Below are positions 39,349-47,400 of a stretch of DNA of 64,000 bases, in pieces (position 1 is the first letter of the stretch; every line of letters starts with the position of its first letter). The position numbers were made by a program, and so were the translations under genes. Origin of the DNA: Pseudodesulfovibrio profundus (GTDB lineage Bacteria; Desulfobacterota; Desulfovibrionia; Desulfovibrionales; Desulfovibrionaceae); the NCBI RefSeq assembly GCF_900217235.1, contig NZ_LT907975.1:2083001-2147000 (forward strand), written 5' to 3'. The notes beneath the pieces were generated by a model, which was not told where the DNA came from, did no database searches, and saw nothing but the letters and a program-made list of their open reading frames with translations.

Positions 39349-39411
39349 AAGCCTCCTTTGGGCTTCTTACGTCCACCTTAGCTCGTGGTCCAGTTTCCTG
39401 AACCCACTTCT

Positions 39412-39861
39412 AGCCAACGATTCAAAGGCCCCAGCCCTTTTATCTAAATCCGGCAGCATGGCCGCAGTCTTGTGGATTGTCTCATCAACTTCTTTGGAAA
39501 GCTCTTTAGGTAGCAGGTGGCGCACCATTTCTTTACAAAGCAGTAGATGGTTGATCTCTTCTTCCGACAAAGCGACTTTCGGTCGACTTTTGGGAGTCTG
39601 TATTTGATACCATGACCGCTTACCGTCTTTGCCCTTCTTCACCCTTACCGAATAACTGCGGTCAATGTCTTCCATCATCCGAATGATGGTCTGTTTCGAG
39701 CAATCCAGTTCTCTGGCAAGATCGATCAGGTAGTGACGCTTGCCAGTATACATGAGTTGACAGAAGAGCGTCACAGCCTTCTGAGTTGGTTTCGCATGTT
39801 GGTTTTTTTTGGACGGCACGTAGGGCTCCCGCTGGTGAGATTGAGTAGTCAAAAGCGACAC
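39412..39861 (-). pseudogene. 5' part of WYL regulator (HTH region)
   Basis: Holds a winged-helix DNA-binding domain (LIDLARELDCSKQTIIRMMEDI, YSVRVKKGKDGKRSWYQI). The start is uncertain: GTG at 39861, or GTG at 39819, which has GGGAG 6 bases upstream. WYL regulators of the CapW/BrxR kind often control defence or mobile-element operons. This one diverges from the ERF operon and may have repressed it; the IS removes the ligand-binding half, so control is probably lost. Confidence 0.85.
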
Positions 39862-40286
39862 CGCCTTTAGTTACAAATCTTGATATCAGATAACCCCATG
39901 TTTAGGAAATCCATAATCATATCTCCTAGTATTCTTATATGGCTAAGCGATGAGCTTATTCGCAGCAAATGTGTTTAGCTCCGATTCATTTCAAAAAACA
40001 GAATAGTAGTAAACATTTTGGGATAAAGATGTTTTAGGTCCTAGAGAGGTGCGTATCCCCCAATAGAGCATGGCAACTTCAGCTCATACAGAGGAAGGAA
40101 GATTGAGGTCGTGAACAGTTGAAGCTGAAGTTTTCTCATTTTACTTCTCCTCTTTAATCTAATCAATCACAGTTTGAGACGATGACAAATCGCTACATCG
40201 AGGAGCGTTCCGCTTTTCAGTAATATTCAGATATATATTACCTTTGTGAGAGCTAGATCTTTTTAGCTTCGGATTGCCCAACTAAT
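39862..40286. promoter_or_regulatory. Divergent intergenic region between WYL gene and ERF operon
   Basis: About 425 AT-rich bases without a gene. It contains AACTTCAGCT at 40075-40084 and its inverse at 40123-40132, separated by 38 bases. This could be an operator pair or the base of a transcript hairpin. No clear -35/-10 pair could be chosen. Confidence 0.45.
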
Positions 40287-40324
40287 CCAGTGCGGCATCG
40301 TGCAGCACTGGGGTTTTCTCTTTT
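40287..40324 (+). terminator. Terminator-like hairpin just before the ERF gene
   Basis: CCAGTGC pairs with GCACTGG (11-base loop), then TTTTCTCTTTT; the ERF ribosome site begins 3 bases later. This arrangement suggests attenuation or insulation from upstream transcription. Confidence 0.6.
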
Positions 40325-40338
40325 CTAAGGAGGTAATG

Positions 40339-41019
40339 ATGGAACCACAATTGAATTCCCCGGAAATCACGGAATTGGCAGAGGCCATGATCCAGGTGCA
40401 GCAGACTCTTTCACCAGCACTGAAGGATGCAGAGAACACTTTTACCAACAGTCGGTACGCAACACTTCATTCGGTCATGAATGCGTGCCGAGATGCGTTG
40501 ATTGAGCACGGTATTTGGCTCACACAGTATCCGGTATCGGTCGAGGCTAATCAACTCGGTCTTGTAACCAAGATCGTCCACGCTGAAACAGGCCAATGGC
40601 AGGCGTCGCTTTTAACTATGTCGCTGCCGAAGAATGACCCCCAAGGATATGGTTCTGCCATGACCTATGCACGTCGATACGGATTGTCTGCTTTGATAGG
40701 GATCGTGACTGAAAAAGACGATGACGGAGAATTGGCCTCGCATCAGAGAGAACCGCACAACTCTGGTTTTTCACCCCGGAATAACGGGATGAATTTTACC
40801 GCGTCACAGCCAAAAGCGGCTCCCAAGGGTAGTGGTACTGGCATGGCCAGTCTGCCCCGGCTTGATGGCGTCCAGTATCGAAATGGTACAGCCAATGACG
40901 GCAAGCAATGTGTACTCGCAACCGGAGATACTCATTCCAAGAAAGAATTCCTGCGTAAGGCTGGATTCCGCTGGGATGGCACGCGCAAGGTCTGGTGGAG
41001 GTATGCAGATGCAGCCTGA
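40339..41019 (+). CDS. ERF-family single-strand annealing protein
   Basis: 226 aa from ATG 40339 (AAGGAGG 5 bases upstream). ERF superfamily features: ALKDAENTFTNSRYATLHSVMNACRDAL, GLVTKIVHAETGQWQAS, and the GYGSAMTYARRYGLSALIGIV block. ERF proteins anneal single strands in phage and plasmid recombination. The C-terminal ~45 residues form a separate small domain (KKEFLRKAGFRWDGTRKVWWRYA). It overlaps the nuclease gene by 11 bases, so exonuclease and annealing protein are coupled, as in phage recombination pairs. Confidence 0.9.
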   Translation: MEPQLNSPEITELAEAMIQVQQTLSPALKDAENTFTNSRYATLHSVMNACRDALIEHGIWLTQYPVSVEANQLGLVTKIVHAETGQWQASLLTMSLPKNDPQGYGSAMTYARRYGLSALIGIVTEKDDDGELASHQREPHNSGFSPRNNGMNFTASQPKAAPKGSGTGMASLPRLDGVQYRNGTANDGKQCVLATGDTHSKKEFLRKAGFRWDGTRKVWWRYADAA

Positions 41020-42226
41020 TACAATCAAAGCACAAGGGCTGCTTCGTCTTCTGACTCAAGGCCTCCTGGCTCATGGCGAGCAGAAGACTGCCAATGAGCT
41101 TGGGGATCGGAGCCAGTACATCGGCATGTCGGACATCGGCAAAGGCATGGAATGTATGAGGGCAGCCGTAGCGAGCAAACTGGGTTTGTCCGCCATTCCC
41201 GCCGCAACCGCCGTGGGTGAGTTTGCCCATGAGGAGCTGGGCCGTGTTCTTGGGCGACAGATCATCCTGCAACGCGGTCACTGGCAGGAGTATGGCATTG
41301 AGAAGGCTCTCACAGCTACCGGCGTGAAGCTGGTTCCGCAGCTTGAGATCTCCATTGAGCACAATGGGGTACCCATCAAAGCACATCTGGACTTCACCCT
41401 GGTTTGGGGCGGGAAACGACCAGCAGTGAGAATTCTGGAACTTAAAAGCAATGAGCGTATCCCGGCGTCGCTTTATGCGTCGTACGAAGCGCAGCTCTAT
41501 GGCCAGGTTGGACTGCTTAAGTCCTGCTGGGCACAGCCGTGCTTTTCAGTTCCACAAACTGAAGTGCAATCGGTCACGTTTCCTCAGGCAATACAGTCCA
41601 TTTTCAACGTGGCTTTGCCCAAGTTGCCAGATGGCGTGGATATTGAGAGCTGGGTGCTTTCCATCTCCAGATCAGAGGTGAAATCATTCGGGCCGTACTT
41701 GGCGGATATGGGTATGCTGGAAGCCTGTCTGCAAGCGGCGGTGGGTATCTGGCGGACTACGGAAGATGTTCGTTCTGGAAGCCTGGATTTGAACGACCTT
41801 GACTATTGCCGAGGCTTTCATCCCCTGTGCGATTGGTGCGATGTCAACGCAGACTGCCCAAAGTTTCAGGCCGTGAACATCCCCTCAGATTCCGCTTGCG
41901 GACTGGAACTGGAAGAACTCGCCATGCTTAAGGAACGAAAGGCGACCCTAGAGAAACGTATCGCCGAGTCCGAAGAACGCATCCGGCAAACATACAGTTT
42001 GATAGGTGCGAAGGATTGGATCTCGACGAAGGACCATCGTTTCCGTGTTACAACTATAGCGGGTAGAAAGACGCTTGACCGCTCCCAGATGTTGGACAAG
42101 CTGACCTCGCTGATCGGTGATGAACTCAAGGCCCAAACGGCTTTGGAACAGTGTGAAAAATCCGGGAAACCGTTTGAACGCCTCTATGTCAGCAAGATCA
42201 ACAAAATGCTGAAATCAGCGGCTTGA
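41009..42226 (+). CDS. Cas4/RecB-like PD-(D/E)XK exonuclease
   Basis: 405 aa from ATG 41009 (GGAGG 7 bases upstream). Catalytic region: HLDFTLVW, then RILELKSN giving the E-x-K pair, and YEAQLYGQVGLL. A cysteine cluster near residue 275 (YCRGFHPLCDWCDVNADC) resembles the Fe-S binding site of Cas4/AddB nucleases. A long coiled segment follows (LKERKATLEKRIAESEERI). With ERF it should make a resect-and-anneal recombination pair. Not a CRISPR Cas4: no array or other cas gene is present. Confidence 0.8.
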   Translation: MQPDTIKAQGLLRLLTQGLLAHGEQKTANELGDRSQYIGMSDIGKGMECMRAAVASKLGLSAIPAATAVGEFAHEELGRVLGRQIILQRGHWQEYGIEKALTATGVKLVPQLEISIEHNGVPIKAHLDFTLVWGGKRPAVRILELKSNERIPASLYASYEAQLYGQVGLLKSCWAQPCFSVPQTEVQSVTFPQAIQSIFNVALPKLPDGVDIESWVLSISRSEVKSFGPYLADMGMLEACLQAAVGIWRTTEDVRSGSLDLNDLDYCRGFHPLCDWCDVNADCPKFQAVNIPSDSACGLELEELAMLKERKATLEKRIAESEERIRQTYSLIGAKDWISTKDHRFRVTTIAGRKTLDRSQMLDKLTSLIGDELKAQTALEQCEKSGKPFERLYVSKINKMLKSAA

Positions 42227-42260
42227 GTGAAAACGGTTTACATTTCACAGTGTGTGGCAT

Positions 42261-42274
42261 ACTGTAGCTACAGT
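42261..42274. promoter_or_regulatory. Palindromic operator of the RHH/RelE toxin-antitoxin pair
   Basis: ACTGTAGCTACAGT is a perfect 14-bp palindrome 14 bases before the antitoxin ATG, the usual place for RHH autoregulation. Confidence 0.65.
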
Positions 42275-42287
42275 AAATGGAGGTCCC

Positions 42288-42560
42288 ATGCAGGAAATCA
42301 TACGGGCGCGTGTTGATACCGCCCTTAAGAACAAGTTCGAGGCAATAGCCAAGCGTGAAGGGAAAAATTCCAGCCATCTCCTGCGGGAGTTTATGGCTGA
42401 CTTTGTCGCCAGGCATGAAGAACAGGTCAAACGACATGACGAAACACTGCTGGCGATCGAAAGTATAGAGGCTGGCCGGTTCGTCGAAGGCGACGAGGTC
42501 TTTGCCTGGATGGATAGCTGGGGGACTGAAACGGAAATGGACGTTCCTGAATGCAAATAA
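42288..42560 (+). CDS. Ribbon-helix-helix antitoxin
   Basis: 90 aa from ATG 42288 with GGAGG upstream. N-terminal RHH fold (IIRARVDTALKNKFEAIAKREG, SHLLREFM); the acidic C-terminus should wrap the toxin. Overlaps the toxin gene by 10 bases. It probably binds the palindrome just upstream. Confidence 0.85.
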   Translation: MQEIIRARVDTALKNKFEAIAKREGKNSSHLLREFMADFVARHEEQVKRHDETLLAIESIEAGRFVEGDEVFAWMDSWGTETEMDVPECK

Positions 42561-42820
42561 GGTTTTCCCCTGAGTCTGTTCAAGACTTGAAGCGTCTTCA
42601 CGATTTTCTGGCTCAACATGATCCAGAAGTCGCCCGTACCACTGTTCTCAACCTGAAGGCCGCGATTAATCGTTTTGCTGAGATGCCCCACATAGGGCAT
42701 CCGCTTGAAGAGATTGAAGGTGTCCGAGAGTTCGTCTTTGGGCGATATATTGTGCGCTACCACGTGAAAGAAGAGGTAGTGTATATCCTGCGATTCTGGC
42801 ACTCGAAAGAATCACGATAA
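42551..42820 (+). CDS. RelE/ParE-family toxin
   Basis: 89 aa: IRFSPESVQDLKRLHDFL, HIGHPLEEI, REFVFGRYIVRYHVKEEVVYILRFWHSKE. Family members cut ribosome-bound mRNA (RelE) or poison gyrase (ParE); the sequence does not decide which. Probably stabilises the element. Confidence 0.88.
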   Translation: MQIRFSPESVQDLKRLHDFLAQHDPEVARTTVLNLKAAINRFAEMPHIGHPLEEIEGVREFVFGRYIVRYHVKEEVVYILRFWHSKESR

Positions 42821-42843
42821 CTATAAAGAAAAACACTAAGACC

Positions 42844-42879
42844 AAACCCCGGTTCTGCGAAAGCAGGACCGGGGTTTTT
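42844..42879 (+). terminator. Strong intrinsic terminator just before the CobS-like gene
   Basis: A 15-bp stem (AAACCCCGG...CTGC with GCAG...CCGGGGTTT) around GAAA, followed by T's. It ends the toxin-antitoxin transcript, and the ribosome site of the next gene starts 8 bases later. Confidence 0.85.
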
Positions 42880-42899
42880 CGTTTCCAAAGGAGAAACAC

Positions 42900-43883
42900 A
42901 TGAGTGAAATTCTGAAAGAACTACAAGCTCTGCAACCCGCAGACCACGATGCCGGTGAAGTCTTCAGCGGCAAAAAGTCCAAGCGCACAGTGCGGGGATT
43001 TGCATCCGCTTCTTCGTTCACCCCGGAGCCAAGTCCAGAGTACTTGTTCCACGACTCCAGTCGTGATGCTGTGGTCTGGTTCATGGACTCATCTGATCCG
43101 CTCTATGTCTTCGGTCCCGCAGGGAGTGGCAAAACCAGCCTGATCAAACAGCTCGCGGCGAAGCTCAATTATCCCGTATTCGACATTACCGGACACGGAC
43201 GTTTGGAGTTTCCAGATATGGTTGGTCACCTTACAGTTGAAGACTCGAATATGTCCTTCCAGTACGGGCCATTGGCACTTGCGATGAAGTTCGGAGGGCT
43301 CTTTCTGCTGAACGAAATCGACCTGCTCGACCCAGCGACCGCAGCCGGTTTGAATGGCATTCTGGACGGCGATCCGTTGTGTATTCCCGAGAACGGTGGG
43401 GAAGTAATCAAGCCACATCCGCTGTTTAGGTTTGCTGCAACAGCCAACACGAATGGCACTAGTGATGAGACCGGTCTCTATCAAGGGACACTTCGGCAAA
43501 ACCTGGCTTTCATGGACCGCTTTTGGCTCTGTGAAATTGGCTATCCAAAGCCCAAGGATGAAAGAGAACTGCTGCATCGAAAGGCTTCTAGACTGCCGAA
43601 GGAAGTGCGGACCAAAATGGTGGAATACGCCAATGAGGTTCGCAAGCTTTTCATGGGTGAAGCTGACGGGAATTACCGCGACACTATCGAAGTGACCTTC
43701 TCGACCCGTACCCTCATTCGCTGGGCAGATCTCACTGTCCGTTTCCAACCTCTTGCAAGGCAAGGCATCCAGCCTGTGACCTACGCGCTTGATCGTGCTC
43801 TTGGCTACCGAGCCACACCTGAGACACGGACAGTGCTGCATGAACTGGCTCAACGCTTCTTTCCACAAGAAAACAAGGAGTAA
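42900..43883 (+). CDS. CobS/MoxR-like AAA ATPase
   Basis: 327 aa; AAGGAG before the ATG. Walker A GPAGSGKTS, Walker B GLFLLNEIDLLDP, sensor-type FAATANTNG and an arginine-rich C-terminal lid. Closest in look to CobS, the AAA subunit of aerobic cobaltochelatase, and to MoxR proteins that remodel partners together with VWA proteins. No cobalamin genes are near. It is 2 bases from the DUF3150 gene and in line with a CobT-like VWA gene, so the three probably form a remodelling complex. Confidence 0.88.
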   Translation: MSEILKELQALQPADHDAGEVFSGKKSKRTVRGFASASSFTPEPSPEYLFHDSSRDAVVWFMDSSDPLYVFGPAGSGKTSLIKQLAAKLNYPVFDITGHGRLEFPDMVGHLTVEDSNMSFQYGPLALAMKFGGLFLLNEIDLLDPATAAGLNGILDGDPLCIPENGGEVIKPHPLFRFAATANTNGTSDETGLYQGTLRQNLAFMDRFWLCEIGYPKPKDERELLHRKASRLPKEVRTKMVEYANEVRKLFMGEADGNYRDTIEVTFSTRTLIRWADLTVRFQPLARQGIQPVTYALDRALGYRATPETRTVLHELAQRFFPQENKE

Positions 43884-43885
43884 TT

Positions 43886-44854
43886 ATGGATACCCATACA
43901 GATATTACTGCGCTCGACAATTTGATGGCCCTGAACCTGGACGTAAACATCTGGACAGCTCGCAAAAAGCTGACACCGGCAGATTTTGGTGGTGCAAGCC
44001 TGCCTCCTGAAGAGCTTGCTTCGCTTGGCAGTAAGAAAATATGTAACCCTCAGGAACTGCGTATCTTCGGGACGCTGAAAGCCCGTGCTGTGAATTTGCT
44101 GGATAGAATAGGTATTCGCTTTCTCGGTGGATGGGCTATTCCTGAGGACAAAGCCGATGACATTGTGTCGGAATTGACCGCGATCCGTGACGACTTCCTG
44201 GCTGCAAAAGAGCAGTTCCTCTACCGGTATGATGAAGCTGTACGAGACTGGATCTCGCAACATCCTGGTTGGGAGAGTTTGATTGGCAGCTCCACGGTCA
44301 GTGCGGATTACGTGCGCAGTCGTATCGGCTTCAAGTGGCAGTTGTTCAAGCTGTTACCTCCAACGGATGATGCCGTACACCAGGGGTTGCAGGATGAAGT
44401 CAAAGACCTTGGTGGGACTCTCTTCAATGAGGTGGCTAAAGCCGCTACGGATACATGGAAGAGATGCTTTGAAGGAAAAGACAAGGTGACACACAAAGCC
44501 TTATCTCCCTTACGCTCCATCCACACCAAGCTGGCAGGCCTGAGCTTCGTAGAGCCACGAGTCGTGCCGGTTGTAGATTTGTTAGATACGGCATTCACCC
44601 GTGTGCCTACTCGTGGATACATCCATGGCAGCGCATTGGTCATGCTTCAGGGAGTTGTGTCGTTGCTTCGAGATCCGGCAACCTTGGTAGCTCATGGGCA
44701 GAAGATTCTCGATGGCAATGAGGCCAACGATATCTTAGCGGGTTTGGTTGCGGATACGATTCCTGCATTACCGGAGACTGAGTCTACACCAAAAACTGAC
44801 TTCGTTCCTGAGCCGATTCATCAGCATCAGATCGACAGCCATGGGCTCTGGTGA
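43886..44854 (+). CDS. DUF3150 protein, partner of CobS/CobT-like proteins
   Basis: 322 aa, mostly helical, soluble. Features fit DUF3150 (LNLDVNIWTARKKLTPADF, LDRIGIRFLGGWAIPEDKADDIVSEL, FLAAKEQFLYRYDEAVRDWISQHP). DUF3150 genes occur between CobS-like and CobT-like genes on plasmids, phages and integrative elements; their function is unknown. Its stop overlaps the GTG/ATG start region of the CobT-like gene. Confidence 0.82.
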   Translation: MDTHTDITALDNLMALNLDVNIWTARKKLTPADFGGASLPPEELASLGSKKICNPQELRIFGTLKARAVNLLDRIGIRFLGGWAIPEDKADDIVSELTAIRDDFLAAKEQFLYRYDEAVRDWISQHPGWESLIGSSTVSADYVRSRIGFKWQLFKLLPPTDDAVHQGLQDEVKDLGGTLFNEVAKAATDTWKRCFEGKDKVTHKALSPLRSIHTKLAGLSFVEPRVVPVVDLLDTAFTRVPTRGYIHGSALVMLQGVVSLLRDPATLVAHGQKILDGNEANDILAGLVADTIPALPETESTPKTDFVPEPIHQHQIDSHGLW

Positions 44855-44859
44855 TCGCT

Positions 44860-45046
44860 ATGAATGATAAACACATTATGAAGTCGCTCCCGATGGTAGC
44901 CTCAGTCCTGGGCCGCAAGTACGGTGTGAAGGTTATAATAGGTGGAAAAGGAGCATATACTGATGGCAACACCATTCATCTACCTGCACTTCCTTTGGAA
45001 TGCAGTAAGACACTCATCGGCATGGCCAGAGGTTTCCTGGATCATG
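44860..45046 (+). CDS. CobT-like VWA protein, exon 1 (split by group II intron)
   Basis: First 62 codons plus one base, from ATG 44860 (GTG 44851 is an in-frame alternative overlapping the previous stop). It ends ...MARGFLDH-G at 45046; intron sequence GTGTG follows. Joined to 47401 it reads LDHEAAHIRETRF, restoring an HExxH metal site. Without splicing the frame stops at 45061-45063. Confidence 0.88.
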
Positions 45047-45764
45047 GTGTGACTTGTTGCTGACTGAAAAGGTCAGCCGTAGCTGTATACGGCTACGAAC
45101 TAATAACCTGAAACGATAGAATGAAGGAGTAACGCCCTGAAATGTCGTCCCTGATACTCCGGCATGCGGTTGGCAGTGTTATATGCCAGCGGTGTGAAGC
45201 CCGGTGAAGTCGGCTGAGAGGATACCCTAGCGCGTTGTGGCGAGGAATTGCGAACCAGAGGTGGTCGAGTATCTGATAGGCCGGGGGGCTATAAAAGGCT
45301 ATGGCGAGAATGTCTCAATGGAGACTGACGAACTTCCGAATGTACGGGTCTATACGACGGAATAGGCAGAAATGCCTATGCCTCAATTTGAGGAGTGAGC
45401 GTGGATGAGTAGAAATCGTGGTTACGAAAATCCATATGCTGTTACAGGCAGCATCCAACTCACAGGCTTATAGGAAGCGCCTAAGGTCTCATGCACAGAT
45501 AAGGTTATTGGAACAAGGAAAGCTCGGGGCGTGGAGTGATAACACACTGCGAAGCGGTATGCCGTATAAAACTTCGGTATTAAGGGCATTTTATCCGGGT
45601 GAGAGTGGAGGCACAAGCGTTGATTCTGCTGTAATGGCAGAGGAGCAATAGCCTCTAGTCGGTTAATGTAAGTATGTAAAACTCATGACAGTTCAGAGGT
45701 TCGAGTATGACTAAAAGAGGCGAAATCCACACAGGAGGAAGCCGACTCTGAGTAAAGGAAAGAA

Positions 45765-47081
45765 GTGTTAAAGAGGCAAAGGTTGCGGAATCATGAGTAT
45801 TATGACTTCCAGAGAACTCTTGATGATTTGTACGCGGAAAGCTGTAACGGCAGGTGTTTTCGTCACTTGATGGATTCAATTCAGCAAGAAGAAAACATCC
45901 TGCTCGCATACCGCAACATCAAGAGCAACAAGGGGAGTCATACCAAGGGCACAGACGGGCGCACGATTCAATCGTTGGCTTCGATGCACCCCAAGGAACT
46001 CGTGCATTGTATTCGTAAGAAACTGAGCAACTACTTTCCCCAAAGTATAAGACGAGTAGAGATACCAAAGCCTGATGGACGAAAGCGTCCCTTGGGTATT
46101 CCGACTATTGGAGACAGGATGGTGCAGCAATGCATTCTACAAATTCTGGAACCGATATGTGAAGCGAAGTTCTTTAAGCACAGCTATGGATTCCGGCCAT
46201 TACGATCGGCACACCATGCCGTTGCCAGAGCGCACTTCCTCACACAGGTAGCTCACCTGCATTACGTAGTCGACATTGATATCAAGGGATTCTTTGACAA
46301 TATCGATCACGGAAAATTGCTGAAACAGTTATGGACGTTGGGCATCAGAGATAAATCCCTCTTGAAGGTGATATCGAAAATGCTCAAGGCAGAAATAGAA
46401 GGCATTGGCATTCCTCACAAGGGAACACCGCAGGGCGGGATATTGTCTCCCCTCCTTGCCAATGTGGTCTTGAATGAATTGGACTGGTGGATTGCCAGCC
46501 AATGGGAAAGGCACAAAACCCGATATCCGTACCAGCCTGATAAGCGGGACGGAAGTATGGGGCATATGTACGAAGCCTTGAAAAAGACTGAGTTAAAAGA
46601 GGTTAACATAGTTCGCTATGCTGACGACTTTAAGCTCTTCTGCCGTAACCATAACCACGCCCGCAGGGTGTTTTCAGCAGTGCAGTTGTGGCTTTCTGAG
46701 CGGCTGGGTTTAGAGATAAGCCCTGCAAAATCAAGGATAACGAATCTCAGAAAAAGTTATTCTGATTTTCTTGGTATCAAGTTCAAAGTCAGACCCAAAG
46801 GAAGTAGGAGCGTAAAAGGCGTTAAAAAAACGCGTTATGTCGCCAAATCGCGATTAGCCGACAAGGCCAAGCAACGAATTGTCGACAGAGTGCGTCAATA
46901 TGTGAAGGGGCTACAGCACTCGCAAGAAGATGACGGGCCTGTTTTCGTTCACGATTACAATTCCTATGTCATTGGAGTGCATAGCTATTACAGCTGCGCG
47001 ACCATGTGCAGTATGGACTTCTCAGAAATCGCCTTTCTCAGTCTCTCGATTCGCAAAAACAGGCTGTCTCTCAGGAGTTGA
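45765..47081 (+). CDS. Group II intron reverse transcriptase/maturase, C-terminally damaged
   Basis: 438 aa. RT blocks present: IPKPDGRKRPLGIP, YGFRPLRSAHHA, YVVDIDIKGFFDNIDH, GIPHKGTPQGGILSPLLANVVLNELD, and the catalytic NIVRYADDFKLFC. Thumb/maturase (X) sequence follows (SRITNLRKSYSDFLGIKF). The frame ends at IRKNRLSLRS, where intact relatives go on through the D and HNH domains; HNH remains continue in another frame just after. So RT and probably maturase are kept, the endonuclease is lost. Confidence 0.9.
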   Translation: MLKRQRLRNHEYYDFQRTLDDLYAESCNGRCFRHLMDSIQQEENILLAYRNIKSNKGSHTKGTDGRTIQSLASMHPKELVHCIRKKLSNYFPQSIRRVEIPKPDGRKRPLGIPTIGDRMVQQCILQILEPICEAKFFKHSYGFRPLRSAHHAVARAHFLTQVAHLHYVVDIDIKGFFDNIDHGKLLKQLWTLGIRDKSLLKVISKMLKAEIEGIGIPHKGTPQGGILSPLLANVVLNELDWWIASQWERHKTRYPYQPDKRDGSMGHMYEALKKTELKEVNIVRYADDFKLFCRNHNHARRVFSAVQLWLSERLGLEISPAKSRITNLRKSYSDFLGIKFKVRPKGSRSVKGVKKTRYVAKSRLADKAKQRIVDRVRQYVKGLQHSQEDDGPVFVHDYNSYVIGVHSYYSCATMCSMDFSEIAFLSLSIRKNRLSLRS

Positions 47082-47084
47082 GTC

Positions 47085-47263
47085 TTGGCGGGAGTGATGA
47101 CTACGCAAATCTCGTTATCGTAAGCGATGATGTGCATAGACTGATTCACGCCTCGGCAGCGGAGACTCTTGCTGATTACCTTCGTTTGTTGGCATTGGAA
47201 AAGCCTATGATTGCGAAAGTGAACAGATTGCGGGAGAAGCTAAATCTCTCGCAAATCCTCTAA
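47085..47263 (+). pseudogene. HNH endonuclease remnant of the intron protein
   Basis: A different frame from the RT, reading LGGSDDYANLVIVSDDVHRLIHA and on to a stop at 47263: the tail of the HNH domain of group II intron proteins. The preceding CxxC and most of the D domain are missing, so an internal deletion plus frame change explains the break. Confidence 0.8.
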
Positions 47264-47400
47264 ACACTATCTTTGTATTACATGTCATGTGTGACACAGA
47301 AAACATGAATCGATGGAACGCCGTGTGCGGTGAAAGCCGCATGCACGGTGTGAATGGGGGGAAAATCTGGAGATAACTTCAAAGGATTACCTATCCATAT

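Larger units (their letters stand above)
38119..39411 (-). mobile_element. IS3-family insertion sequence, copy A, 1293 bp
   Basis: 13-bp terminal inverted repeats AGAAGTGGGTTCA, then GGACCA and AAGGTGGAC further in. The flanks share a 3-bp duplication AGC (38116-38118 and 39412-39414). It breaks the WYL regulator. A related copy lies at 55649-56938. Confidence 0.92.
45047..47400 (+). mobile_element. Group II intron, 2354 bp, inside the CobT-like gene
   Basis: It begins GTGTGACTTG and ends CCATAT, matching GUGYG...AY. A domain V hairpin with a GAAA tetraloop lies at about 47318-47352 (CCGTGTGCGG / CCGCATGCACGG), followed by a domain VI-like stem. The two exons rejoin in frame exactly at these borders. 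It encodes a reverse transcriptase/maturase whose C-terminus is damaged, so splicing may still occur but mobility is doubtful. Confidence 0.93.

Noticed and set aside
41009..42226. CRISPR Cas4 reading of the Fe-S nuclease
   Set aside because: No repeat-spacer array or other cas gene in the window; pairing with ERF fits a recombination exonuclease better.
47006..47263. Independent 85-aa gene inside the intron
   Set aside because: Its start overlaps the RT in another frame and its only recognisable part is an HNH tail, so it is a remnant.
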